Shown here one piece after another: positions 6,435-14,054 of a DNA stretch of 21,371 nucleotides; the stretch's first letter is position 1, and each line of letters begins with the position of its first letter. The stretch is taken from the NCBI GenBank assembly GCA_002352425.1, contig DEIK01000051.1, positions 1-21,371 of the forward strand, read 5' to 3'. The notes beneath the pieces were generated by a model, which was given only the letters and a program-made list of their open reading frames with translations, ran no database searches and was not told the origin of the DNA. The stretch is from Rhodobacteraceae bacterium UBA2776 (lineage in GTDB: Bacteria > Pseudomonadota > Alphaproteobacteria > Rhodobacterales > Rhodobacteraceae). The position numbers and the translations under genes were made by a program.

Positions 6435-8035
6435 GGCTAAGTTCCTCGGCCCTGCCATCATCAGACGCGTTCCAAACCAACCGCAAGAACCATCTAGAGG
6501 CATTGGACGTTGTATCAAAAGCGGCAGCTGCGGCGGCCGAAGGCGGCGGTGAGCGGTCCCGCGAACGGCATCAGTCACGCGGCAAAATGTTGCCCCGCGA
6601 ACGGGTGGCGAACCTGCTGGATGCGGGTAGCCCGTTTTTGGAGGTTGGCGCGACGGCCGCGCATGGATTGTACGACGGCGCGGCCCCTTGTGCGGGGGTG
6701 ATCGCAGGCGTTGGTCAGGTGCATGGTCAGGACGTGATGGTGGTCTGTAATGATGCCACCGTTAAGGGCGGCACCTATTATCCGATGACGGTGAAAAAGC
6801 ACCTGCGCGCACAGGAAATCGCCGAGGAATGCAACCTGCCTTGCGTCTATCTGGTCGATAGCGGCGGGGCGAACTTGCCCAATCAGGACGAAGTTTTTCC
6901 AGATCGCGACCATTTCGGGCGCATTTTCTATAATCAAGCGCGCATGAGCGCCAAGGGCATTCCGCAGATCGCGGTTGTCATGGGCAGCTGTACGGCAGGC
7001 GGGGCCTATGTGCCCGCCATGTCGGATGTGTCGATCATTGTCAAAGAACAGGGCACGATCTTTTTGGCGGGGCCGCCATTGGTCAAAGCCGCCACAGGCG
7101 AAGTGGTTTCGGCTGAGGATTTGGGTGGTGGCGACGTACACACGCGCCTGTCTGGCGTGGCCGACTATCTGGCCGAGGACGACGCCCATGCGCTGGCTTT
7201 GGCACGTCAAGCGGTGGCGGGGCTGAACCGCAGCAAGCCTGCCACGGTAAAATGGCAAGAGCCTGAAGAGCCTGCCTATGATCCCGAAGAATTGCTGGGC
7301 GCTATTCCTACGGGTCTGCGCACGCCTTACGACATTCGCGAAGTGATTGCGCGGGTGGTCGATGGCAGCCGGTTTGATGAATTCAAAGCACGGTTTGGCG
7401 AAACGCTGGTGACAGGGTTTGCCCATCTTAAGGGGTGTCCGGTTGGTATCATCGCCAACAATGGTGTGCTGTTCTCCGAGGCCGCCCAAAAAGGCGCGCA
7501 TTTCGTTGAGCTGTGTTCACAGCGCAAAATCCCGTTGATTTTCCTACAGAACATCACGGGCTTCATGGTCGGGCGCAAATACGAAAACGAGGGTATTGCA
7601 CGGCATGGGGCCAAGTTGGTCACAGCGGTGGCGACCACCAATGTGCCAAAGGTGACGGTCATTGTTGGCGGCAGCTTTGGGGCTGGCAACTACGGCATGG
7701 CGGGGCGGGCGTATCAGCCGCGTTTCATGTGGTCATGGCCCAATTCACGGATATCAGTGATGGGCGGCGAACAGGCGGCGGGGGTTTTGGCCACCGTTAA
7801 GCGCGACGCGATTGAGCGCGGCGGGGATGAGTGGTCTGCCGAGGATGAGGCAACCTTCAAGAAGCCGACGATTGATATGTTCGAAGAACAATCGCATCCG
7901 CTCTATGCCTCGGCACGGATGTGGGACGACGGTGTGATCGACCCGCGAAAAACCCGTGATGTTCTATTTTTGAGCCTGACGGCGGCCCTGAATGCACCGA
8001 TTGAGGATACCAAATTTGGTTTATTCCGGATGTAG
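6431..8035 (+). CDS. mccB: 3-methylcrotonyl-CoA carboxylase, beta (carboxyltransferase) subunit
   Basis: Transfers the carboxyl group from carboxybiotin to 3-methylcrotonyl-CoA, making 3-methylglutaconyl-CoA. The product is 534 residues, the usual size for MccB. Seen: the N-terminal carboxyltransferase half with MGSCTAGGAYVPAMSD (184-199), which forms one oxyanion hole, and the C-terminal half with NNGVLFSEAAQKGAHF, ITGFMVGRKYE and GGSFGAGNYGMAGRAY, the second CoA/oxyanion region. The ASN..PNSRISVMGGEQAA region is also typical of MccB and propionyl-CoA carboxylase beta. Assignment to methylcrotonyl-CoA rests on the neighbours ivd and mvaB and on overall sequence. The start overlaps the ivd stop by 4 bases; a 57-base gap holding a repeated motif follows. 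Confidence 0.94.
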   Translation: MRLSSSALPSSDAFQTNRKNHLEALDVVSKAAAAAAEGGGERSRERHQSRGKMLPRERVANLLDAGSPFLEVGATAAHGLYDGAAPCAGVIAGVGQVHGQDVMVVCNDATVKGGTYYPMTVKKHLRAQEIAEECNLPCVYLVDSGGANLPNQDEVFPDRDHFGRIFYNQARMSAKGIPQIAVVMGSCTAGGAYVPAMSDVSIIVKEQGTIFLAGPPLVKAATGEVVSAEDLGGGDVHTRLSGVADYLAEDDAHALALARQAVAGLNRSKPATVKWQEPEEPAYDPEELLGAIPTGLRTPYDIREVIARVVDGSRFDEFKARFGETLVTGFAHLKGCPVGIIANNGVLFSEAAQKGAHFVELCSQRKIPLIFLQNITGFMVGRKYENEGIARHGAKLVTAVATTNVPKVTVIVGGSFGAGNYGMAGRAYQPRFMWSWPNSRISVMGGEQAAGVLATVKRDAIERGGDEWSAEDEATFKKPTIDMFEEQSHPLYASARMWDDGVIDPRKTRDVLFLSLTAALNAPIEDTKFGLFRM

Positions 8036-8053
8036 GTTCGAAAAGAGTATTTA

Positions 8054-8082
8054 CGCCTCCGGCGGGGATATTTGGGAAAAGA
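8054..8082. repeat. Repeated intergenic motif GGATATTT-NGN-AAAAGA, copy 1
   Basis: Between mccB and the next gene: a small hairpin CGCC-TCC-GGCG (8054-8064) followed by GGATATTT-GGG-AAAAGA (8066-8082). A second copy of the 17-base core is at 12924-12940. I recall closely similar strings as common intergenic repeats in Rhodobacterales genomes, often near gene starts or ends. Its function is not established. Confidence 0.55.
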
Positions 8083-8092
8083 AGAAAGGCCG

Positions 8093-9067
8093 ATGATGCA
8101 AACCCGATTGACCAAGCGTTATGGGCTTACGCTTCCGATACTGTCGGCACCAATGGCTTTGGTCTCGGGCGGGGCGCTGGCTGCGTCGGTGAGCAATGCG
8201 GGTGGGTTGGGCTTGATTGGCGGTGCCTATGGCGATGCCGATTGGACTATGCAGGCGTTTGAAGACGCAGGTGCTGCGCGGGTTGGATGCGGGTTTATCA
8301 CCTGGAAATTGGCGCAAAACCCGGAATTGTTGGAACCTGTGCTGGCCGAAAAACCGGCTGCGCTGCTTTTGTCCTTTGGCGATCCGGCATCGTTTGCAGC
8401 ACAGATTGCCGCGGCGAATGTGCCAATGATCTGTCAGGTGCAAACCCTGCGCGATGCCAAGCATGCCGCAGACCTTGGGGCGGATATGATTGTGGCCCAA
8501 GGGGCCGAGGCCGGTGGCCATGGCGAGGCGCGCGCGACAATGACATTGGTGCCTGAAGTCGCCGACTGGTTGGCGGCAAATGCGCCAGAGGTTCTGTTGC
8601 TGGCGGCGGGGGGCATTGCTGATGGGCGTGGCTTGGCCGCGAGTTTGATGTTGGGCGCGGACGGGGTTCTGGTTGGCTCGAAACTATGGGCCAGTGATGA
8701 AAGTCTGGCACATCCCAACATGATTGAAGCCGGTGTTCTGGCCACAGGGGATGAAACTATCCGCTCGAATGTGATGGACGTGGCGCGCGGATTGAATTGG
8801 CCGGAGCGCTATACGGCACGGGTGTTGCAAAATGCTTTTACCGATCAATGGCACGGCAATTTAGAAGCCTTGTTGGCACGTTCAGAGGCGGAGGCGGCGC
8901 GCTGGTCGACCGCTTGGGACGCGGGCGACACGACAATTGCAAATACATTCGTAGGCGAGGCGGCAGGGTTGATCCATAGCCGTGGCCCTGCGGGGGAAAT
9001 GATAATAGAGATGGTGGACGAGGCTGAAGCGGTAATGCGCGGGTCTGTGGCCAATTTGGAGGCATAG
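8093..9067 (+). CDS. Nitronate monooxygenase-like FMN protein
   Basis: An FMN-dependent TIM-barrel protein of the nitronate monooxygenase / 2-nitropropane dioxygenase family, which oxidises nitroalkanes to carbonyl compounds. The 324-residue product has PILSAPMALVSGGALAASVSNAGGLG at the N-terminus, the family motif AQGAEAGGH at 135-143 with the probable catalytic His143, AAGGIADGRG (171-180) and GADGVLVGS (188-196), the phosphate-binding part. The ATG at 8093 (or the adjacent ATG at 8096, better spaced from AAAGG at 8085-8089) is preferred to an in-frame ATG at 8072 inside the repeated motif. It lies between mccB and mccA and ends one base before the mccA ATG, so it is co-expressed with leucine catabolism, yet it has no known step there. 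Substrate unknown. Confidence 0.85.
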   Translation: MMQTRLTKRYGLTLPILSAPMALVSGGALAASVSNAGGLGLIGGAYGDADWTMQAFEDAGAARVGCGFITWKLAQNPELLEPVLAEKPAALLLSFGDPASFAAQIAAANVPMICQVQTLRDAKHAADLGADMIVAQGAEAGGHGEARATMTLVPEVADWLAANAPEVLLLAAGGIADGRGLAASLMLGADGVLVGSKLWASDESLAHPNMIEAGVLATGDETIRSNVMDVARGLNWPERYTARVLQNAFTDQWHGNLEALLARSEAEAARWSTAWDAGDTTIANTFVGEAAGLIHSRGPAGEMIIEMVDEAEAVMRGSVANLEA

Positions 9068-10999
9068 ATGTTTACGAAAATTCTGATTGCGAACCGAGGC
9101 GAGATTGCTTGTCGGGTAATGGAAACAGCGCATGACATGGGGGTGGCCACGGTTGCGGTCTATTCCGATGCCGATGCGGCATCCAAACATGTGGCGCTGG
9201 CCGGTCAGGCGGTTCATATCGGTGGCTCGGCCCCTGCGGACAGCTATTTGCGCGGCGATGTGATCATTGCGGCGGCCCTAAAGACGGGCGCGCAGGCGAT
9301 CCACCCAGGTTATGGGTTCCTATCCGAGAACCCCGATTTTGTTGAGGCTTGTACGGCCGCGGGGCTGGTGTTTATCGGCCCATCCGCCAAGGCGATCCGC
9401 GCAATGGGGCTAAAGGATGCCGCCAAGGTGTTGATGCAAGAAGCGGGAGTGCCGGTGGTGCCCGGTTATCTGGGCGAGGACCAAGACCCGTCGCATTTGG
9501 CGACGGAGGCTGACAAAATTGGCTATCCGGTGTTGATCAAGGCCGTTGCAGGCGGTGGCGGCAAAGGCATGCGGCTGGTTGAGGCCGCAGGCGAATTTGC
9601 CGATGCGCTAACGGCGGCCAAGGCCGAGGCCTTGAACGGATTTGGCAATGATCATGTGTTGATCGAGAAATACATCCAGCAGCCACGCCATATCGAGGTG
9701 CAGGTGTTTGGGGACGGCACCCATGCTGTGCATTTGTTTGAGCGTGATTGCTCGTTGCAGCGTCGGCACCAAAAGGTGATCGAGGAAGCGCCAGCTCCTG
9801 ACATGACCAATGAGGTCCGCGCGGCGATGGGGGCTGCGGCGGTGACCGCAGCCGAGGCGATTGGCTACAGTGGCGCTGGCACCATCGAGTTTATTGTTGA
9901 TGGGGCCAACGGGCTGCGGGTTGACGGGTTCTGGTTCATGGAGATGAACACGCGTTTGCAAGTCGAGCATCCGGTGACCGAGGCCATCACGGGCGTTGAT
10001 CTGGTGGAATGGCAATTGCGGGTCGCGGCGGGTGAGCCATTGCCAAAGGCGCAAGGCGATTTGCAGATCAATGGGCATTCGTTTGAGGCGCGGCTTTATG
10101 CCGAGGATGTTCCAGCCGGGTTTCTACCCGCCACGGGGACGCTGACCCATTTGGCGTTTCCAGAGGCGGCGCGGGCGGATTCTGGCGTACGGGCGGGGGA
10201 TGTGACCTCGCCGTTTTATGATCCGATGATCGCAAAGCTGACGGTGCATGGTGCCAATCGCGCCGAGGCCTTGGGCAAGTTGGCACGGGTATTGGAGACA
10301 ACCGAAGTGGGCGGCTCGGTCACGAACCTGGCGTTCTTGCACGCCTTGGCATTGCATGAGGGCTTTGGCCGTGGCGAAGTTGATACCGGCCTGATTGCAC
10401 GCGATTTGGCGGCATTGGTTGTGGAACCCGTGGCCGATGATGCCGTGGTGGCGCTGGCTGCGATCGGGGCGTTAGGGTTGGACAAGGCTGCGAATGGGTT
10501 CGCCTTGTGGGCACCGCTACAGCGCACAGTTGTGTTGCGCAGTGGGGAAGAGGAAATTGCGACCAAGGTCGCCACGTTGGGTGAGGGCCGCTTTGAAGTG
10601 GCATTCGCGGATGCAGTGCATACCGTTGCGCAAGGTGCGCATTGGGTGGTGGACGGGCAAAGCGTCACGGCCAAGGTTGTCCTATTGGGCGAGACCGTCA
10701 GTGTGTTTGCCGGACATGGGTTTCACTTTGACATTGTTGACCCACTTGAGGCGGATGCCAACCACGCGGGCGATGGCAATTTAATCGAGGCCCCGATGCC
10801 CGGCTTGGTCAAAGCTGTGTTTGCCACGGCGGGGCAGGTGGTGGCCGCAGGAGACCGGCTGGCCATTCTTGAGGCGATGAAAATGGAACACGCGCTGCTG
10901 GCGATCCGCGACGGCGTTGTGGCCGAAGTTTTCGTGGCCGAGGGGGATCAGGTCGAAGCGGGAGCGGCGCTGATTGGCCTTGAAGAGGCCGAGGAATAA
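9068..10999 (+). CDS. mccA: 3-methylcrotonyl-CoA carboxylase, alpha (biotin-carrying) subunit
   Basis: ATP-dependent biotin carboxylase with its own biotin carrier domain, the partner of MccB. In 643 residues: the biotin carboxylase N-domain (FTKILIANRGEIACRV, 2-17; HPGYGFLSEN, 79-88), the ATP-grasp loop GGGGKGM (162-168), the catalytic segment EMNTRLQVEH (292-301), then a less conserved middle region, and a C-terminal biotinyl domain with EAMKMEH in which Lys605 is the expected biotinylation site, 38 residues from the C-terminus. Length and layout fit MccA. Propionyl-CoA or geranyl-CoA carboxylase subunits share this layout; the ivd-mccB-mvaB context favours methylcrotonyl-CoA. The ATG follows the preceding stop directly, so translation is probably coupled. 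Confidence 0.94.
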   Translation: MFTKILIANRGEIACRVMETAHDMGVATVAVYSDADAASKHVALAGQAVHIGGSAPADSYLRGDVIIAAALKTGAQAIHPGYGFLSENPDFVEACTAAGLVFIGPSAKAIRAMGLKDAAKVLMQEAGVPVVPGYLGEDQDPSHLATEADKIGYPVLIKAVAGGGGKGMRLVEAAGEFADALTAAKAEALNGFGNDHVLIEKYIQQPRHIEVQVFGDGTHAVHLFERDCSLQRRHQKVIEEAPAPDMTNEVRAAMGAAAVTAAEAIGYSGAGTIEFIVDGANGLRVDGFWFMEMNTRLQVEHPVTEAITGVDLVEWQLRVAAGEPLPKAQGDLQINGHSFEARLYAEDVPAGFLPATGTLTHLAFPEAARADSGVRAGDVTSPFYDPMIAKLTVHGANRAEALGKLARVLETTEVGGSVTNLAFLHALALHEGFGRGEVDTGLIARDLAALVVEPVADDAVVALAAIGALGLDKAANGFALWAPLQRTVVLRSGEEEIATKVATLGEGRFEVAFADAVHTVAQGAHWVVDGQSVTAKVVLLGETVSVFAGHGFHFDIVDPLEADANHAGDGNLIEAPMPGLVKAVFATAGQVVAAGDRLAILEAMKMEHALLAIRDGVVAEVFVAEGDQVEAGAALIGLEEAEE

Positions 11000-11039
11000 G
11001 GCAAAGATTGCGGTCGTGAATGAAACAAAAGGCTAACGG

Positions 11040-11708
11040 ATGATCAAATTACATCATGTGACGCAGACGCGCAGTTTTCGCACGCTTTGGCTGATGCAGG
11101 AAATGGGGCTGGAGTTCGAGGTTCAGGGCTGGGACATTTTTGACAGTTCCATGCGGGGGCCGGAATTTCGGGCTTTGTCACCCGCCGCACGGGTTCCGGC
11201 GCTCGAGATTGACGGACGTGTGTTGTTTGAATCCGGTGCGATCACCGAATATCTGGTCGAAACGCGGCCTGAATGCGGGCTTGGGCGCGCCACGGATGAT
11301 CCCGAGCGGGCCGATTGGTTGCAGTGGTTGCATTACGCCGAAACCATTGGCCAGCATGTGGCCAACCTGACCCAGCATCATATTGCCCTGCGTGATCCGG
11401 CCATGCGCTCGCCGACCGTGATGCGCCTGGAGGCCAAGCGGCTGGAAAAGGTTTTGCAGGTGGTGGACCGTGTGGTGGCCCGGCAGGATTACCTGCTCGC
11501 CGGCGGATTTTCGGCCGTGGATGTGAGCATCGGCTACGGGGTGATGATCGCGCGGCATTTTGTGCCGGCTGATTTGATGCCCGATCTGGACCGCTATTAT
11601 CAGCGATTGGTCGCACGTCCCGCTTTTGCGCTGGCCAAGGCGCGTGATGGTGATACTCTGATCTACAGAGACGCGTTTTATTCCCCACCCGAGGAGGGCC
11701 AGCCATGA
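11040..11708 (+). CDS. Glutathione S-transferase family protein
   Basis: A 222-residue protein with the two-domain GST layout: an N-terminal thioredoxin-like domain (about 1-78) containing SPAARVPALEIDG, where the cis-Pro is expected, and LFESGAITEYL, whose Glu-Ser binds the gamma-glutamyl part of glutathione; then an all-helical domain with FSAVDVSIGYGVMIA, the N-capping/hydrophobic staple region. The substrate is unknown. AAAAGG lies about 8 bases before the ATG. The gene begins 40 bases after mccA and its stop overlaps the mvaB start (ATGA), so it is translated as part of the leucine operon. It could detoxify a reactive pathway intermediate; that is inference. Confidence 0.87.
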   Translation: MIKLHHVTQTRSFRTLWLMQEMGLEFEVQGWDIFDSSMRGPEFRALSPAARVPALEIDGRVLFESGAITEYLVETRPECGLGRATDDPERADWLQWLHYAETIGQHVANLTQHHIALRDPAMRSPTVMRLEAKRLEKVLQVVDRVVARQDYLLAGGFSAVDVSIGYGVMIARHFVPADLMPDLDRYYQRLVARPAFALAKARDGDTLIYRDAFYSPPEEGQP

Positions 11709-12559
11709 GCGGAAACTTTGTAGAAATATTTGAAGTCGGGCCAAGGGACGGATTGCAAAACGAGGCACGCGCCATTCCGGCCGCCGAAAAAATCGCGCTG
11801 GTGGACAAACTGTCCGAGGCCGGGTTTCGTCACATCGAGGTGACCAGCTTTGTGTCGCCCAAGGCCGTGCCGCAGATGGCGGATGCCGCCGAGGTCATGG
11901 CAGGAATTATGAAGGTGGATGGCGTGGCCTACTCCGCGTTGACCCCAAACACCAAGGGCTATGAGGCGGCGATCGCTGCGAGTGTGGACGAGGTTGCGAT
12001 CTTCGCGTCGGCTTCGGAAGGGTTTAGTCAAAAGAACATCAATTGTTCAATCAGTGAGAGTTTCGAGCGCTTTGCGCCGATCATCAAAGCGGCGCGTCAT
12101 GCGGATATCCCTGTGCGTGGCTATGTGTCCTGCGTCACTGACTGCCCTTATGATGGCGCGGTTGCGCCTGAAGCGGTGGCCAAGGTTGCCGCTGATCTGT
12201 TTGCGGCAGGCTGTTACGAGATTTCTCTGGGCGATACCTTGGGGCAGGGCACACCCGATACCGTGGCGCGGATGTTGTTGGCGGTTCTGAAAGAGGTGCC
12301 AGCCCATCGGTTGGCCGGGCATTTCCACAACACCAATGGCCATGCGATGGCAAATATCGACGCGTCATTGGCGCTGGGCCTGCGGGTGTTTGACGCATCA
12401 ATCGGTGGTTTGGGGGGCTGCCCCTTTGCGCCGGGCGCCGAGGGCAATGTGGCGACGGAAGATGTGCAAGAGCACGTCACTGCGCTGGGCTATGAGACCG
12501 GTTTGAAAAGTGAAACATTGGCTGAAGCCGCCGCTATGGCGCAAAAAATGCGAGGCTAA
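11705..12559 (+). CDS. mvaB: Hydroxymethylglutaryl-CoA lyase
   Basis: Cleaves 3-hydroxy-3-methylglutaryl-CoA to acetoacetate and acetyl-CoA, the last step of leucine breakdown. The 284-residue TIM-barrel protein has the N-terminal catalytic segment EVGPRDGLQNE (10-20; Arg14 and Asp15), the metal-binding HFHNTNG (206-212; His206, His208) and the signature GGLGGCPFAPGAEGNVATED (234-253) with the active-site loop Cys239. These match HMG-CoA lyase and separate it from citramalate/isopropylmalate synthases. The start overlaps the upstream stop. The gene that follows 2 bases later, and should supply its substrate, is broken. Confidence 0.95.
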   Translation: MSGNFVEIFEVGPRDGLQNEARAIPAAEKIALVDKLSEAGFRHIEVTSFVSPKAVPQMADAAEVMAGIMKVDGVAYSALTPNTKGYEAAIAASVDEVAIFASASEGFSQKNINCSISESFERFAPIIKAARHADIPVRGYVSCVTDCPYDGAVAPEAVAKVAADLFAAGCYEISLGDTLGQGTPDTVARMLLAVLKEVPAHRLAGHFHNTNGHAMANIDASLALGLRVFDASIGGLGGCPFAPGAEGNVATEDVQEHVTALGYETGLKSETLAEAAAMAQKMRG

Positions 12560-12561
12560 CA

Positions 12562-12863
12562 ATGGTTGATGTCAGTATTGATACGCGCGGGGTGGCAACG
12601 CTTGCCCTGAGCAATCCGGAAAAGCACAACATTTTGACACCAGAGGCGATGGCAGGGCTGACGTAGGCTGCCGCGACTTTGGGGGCCGACCCTGCGGTGC
12701 GTGTGGTGATTTTGGCATCAACAGGCAAATGCTTTTGCGCTGGTGGTGATTTGGCCTGAATGCAAATGGCGACGGCCTGGGACGGGCCGACACGCAATGC
12801 CGAGGCGCGTAAGCCGGTGACCAGGTTGCGGGCCTGAACACCATGCCAAAGCCGCTGATTGGC
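12562..12863 (+). pseudogene. Broken enoyl-CoA hydratase gene (probable 3-methylglutaconyl-CoA hydratase)
   Basis: The sequence right after mvaB encodes the first third of a crotonase: codons 1-34 read MVDVSIDTRGVATLALSNPEKHN..., then TAG at 12664 (codon 35), then AAATLGADPAVRVVILAST and the oxyanion motif CFCAGGDL, then TGA at 12757 (codon 66, where TGG is expected before MQ), then RNAEARK. A net 1-base deletion near 12833 shifts the frame, after which LNTMPKPLIG reads in the other frame (12834-12863). The remaining two thirds of a normal gene (about 260 codons) is absent. Position and the preserved residues match the methylglutaconyl-CoA hydratase expected in this operon. Three independent lesions make it non-functional; recoding of one stop could not rescue it. 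Confidence 0.9.
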
Positions 12864-12869
12864 CCCACA

Positions 12870-12899
12870 AGGGGCGCGCGGGACAGGGGCGCGGCCCCT
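12870..12899 (+). terminator. GC-rich hairpin after the leucine operon (possible terminator)
   Basis: AGGGGC-GCGC (12870-12879) pairs with GCGC-(G)-GCCCCT (12889-12899) around a 9-base loop, with one bulged G. The sequence CTTGCTTG follows, without a true T-tract. It sits at the deletion end of the broken hydratase gene and before the nuo leader, where a terminator would be expected; its efficiency is doubtful. Confidence 0.45.
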
Positions 12900-12923
12900 C
12901 TTGCTTGCAGCAATTCACCCCGA

Positions 12924-12940
12924 GGATATTTAGCAAAAGA
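12924..12940. repeat. Repeated intergenic motif GGATATTT-NGN-AAAAGA, copy 2
   Basis: GGATATTT-AGC-AAAAGA matches the core at 8066-8082 at all but two of the three variable centre positions. It lies between the hairpin at the end of the leucine operon and the nuo leader. The upstream CGCC/GGCG hairpin of copy 1 is not present here. Confidence 0.55.
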
Positions 12941-12989
12941 GACGTTAAATATTCGAACAAGTCGGGGGCAATGGGTTGGTTTGGCGCAA

Positions 12990-13007
12990 CCTTGATCTAG
13001 ATCAAGG
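12990..13007. promoter_or_regulatory. FNR/FixK-type box in the nuo leader
   Basis: TTGAT-CTAG-ATCAA (12992-13005) matches the TTGAT-N4-ATCAA consensus for FNR/FnrL/FixK/Dnr regulators exactly and extends to an 18-bp perfect palindrome (12990-13007). Flanking GCGCAA (12984-12989) and TTGCGC (13013-13018) add an imperfectly centred outer inverted repeat. The box centre is about 157 bases before nuoA. If it acts as an activator site at -41.5, transcription would start near 13040. This suggests oxygen- or nitric-oxide-responsive control of complex I. Confidence 0.75.
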
Positions 13008-13119
13008 TCTGATTGCGCACAAACGGCGATTTGAGTGCAAATAAGCTGCAAAGTTGTCATAGGTTCTGTTGACCCGCCCATTAGGCAGAGGTAGACCTGC
13101 ACCCAGCAACATGCGCAGA

Positions 13120-13143
13120 TTGTCGCACTCGTCTTGTCGCACT
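13120..13143 (+). repeat. Two 10-base direct repeats just before nuoA
   Basis: TTGTCGCACT occurs at 13120-13129 and 13134-13143, a 14-base period, immediately ahead of the GAGGAG Shine-Dalgarno of nuoA (13144-13149). It may be a small tandem duplication or a two-site regulatory element in the leader. Confidence 0.5.
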
Positions 13144-13155
13144 GAGGAGCCACAC

Positions 13156-13521
13156 GTGGAAGACCTTTTAAGAGAATACCTCCCTATCCTTGTGTTTTTA
13201 GGCATGGCAGCGGCATTGGGGGTCGTTCTGATCCTTGCTGCTGTCATCCTGGGGCCAACGAATCCCGATCCCGAAAAATTAAGCGCTTATGAATGTGGCT
13301 TTGCCGCCTTTGATGATGCGCGGATGAAATTTGACGTGCGGTTCTATTTGGTCGCCATCCTGTTCATCATTTTTGATCTGGAGATCGCATTTTTATTCCC
13401 CTGGGCTGTGGCCTTCAAGGATCTAACGTCCGTTGGGTTCTGGTCGATGATGGTGTTCTTGGGCGTTTTGACCATTGGCTTTGCTTATGAGTGGAAAAAA
13501 GGAGCCTTGGAATGGGAGTGA
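13156..13521 (+). CDS. nuoA: NADH-quinone oxidoreductase subunit A
   Basis: Small membrane subunit of complex I near the junction of the peripheral and membrane arms. The 121-residue product has three hydrophobic segments (about 8-32, 62-84, 92-112) and the conserved loop YECGFAAFDDARMKFDVRFYLVAILFIIFDLE (45-76), with the Cys47 region and the acidic residues that mark NuoA/ND3. The start is the GTG at 13156 with GAGGAG 6 bases upstream; the frame is open back to 13069, but the extra residues are polar and do not belong to NuoA. First gene of the nuo cluster, behind a long leader with an FNR-type box. Confidence 0.95.
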   Translation: MEDLLREYLPILVFLGMAAALGVVLILAAVILGPTNPDPEKLSAYECGFAAFDDARMKFDVRFYLVAILFIIFDLEIAFLFPWAVAFKDLTSVGFWSMMVFLGVLTIGFAYEWKKGALEWE

Positions 13522-14045
13522 TGACAGGATCAAACACCGCCGGAGCCGACAAAGAGGTTTCGACCCGCGCAATGAATGACGCGCTGGCTGACAAGGGGTT
13601 TTTGTTGACCACCACGGACGACATCATCAACTGGGCCCGCACGGGGTCCTTGCACTGGATGACCTTTGGTTTGGCTTGTTGCGCGGTTGAGATGATGCAC
13701 ACGGCTATGCCGCGCTATGACATTGAGCGCTACGGCTTTGCGCCGCGCGCCAGCCCACGTCAGTCGGACGTGATGATTGTAGCGGGCACGTTGACCAACA
13801 AAATGGCACCGGCCCTGCGCAAGGTTTATGACCAAATGCCAGAGCCACGCTATGTGATCAGCATGGGCAGCTGCGCCAATGGTGGCGGCTATTACCATTA
13901 TAGCTATTCGGTGGTGCGCGGCTGTGACCGTGTTGTGCCGGTTGATATTTATGTGCCGGGCTGTCCACCCACAGCCGAGGCGCTGGTTTATGGGGTGTTG
14001 CAACTGCAACGCCGCATCCGGCGCACCGGTACGATCGTAAGGTAG
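13512..14045 (+). CDS. nuoB: NADH-quinone oxidoreductase subunit B (N2 cluster)
   Basis: Peripheral-arm subunit of complex I that holds iron-sulfur cluster N2, the last electron carrier before quinone. In 177 residues: tandem Cys56-Cys57 in GLACCAVEMM, Cys121 in MGSCANGGGYYHY and Cys151 in VPGCPPTAEAL, the four N2 ligands. The ATG at 13512 is chosen because GGAG of AAAGGAG lies 7 bases upstream; an ATG at 13521 is too close to a Shine-Dalgarno and one at 13491 would overlap nuoA further. The start lies inside the end of nuoA (10-base overlap), so translation is probably coupled. Confidence 0.95.
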   Translation: MGVMTGSNTAGADKEVSTRAMNDALADKGFLLTTTDDIINWARTGSLHWMTFGLACCAVEMMHTAMPRYDIERYGFAPRASPRQSDVMIVAGTLTNKMAPALRKVYDQMPEPRYVISMGSCANGGGYYHYSYSVVRGCDRVVPVDIYVPGCPPTAEALVYGVLQLQRRIRRTGTIVR

Positions 14046-14054
14046 GGGGCTGCT

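Noticed and set aside
12664..12759. In-frame TAG and TGA in the hydratase read as recoded codons
   Set aside because: A frameshift and loss of the 3' two thirds are also present, so recoding could not give a functional enzyme, and no selenocysteine-type structure is evident.
13069..13097. TTGACC-N17-TAGACC as the nuo promoter
   Set aside because: The -10 matches only three of six bases; too weak to list as a feature, although it remains possible.
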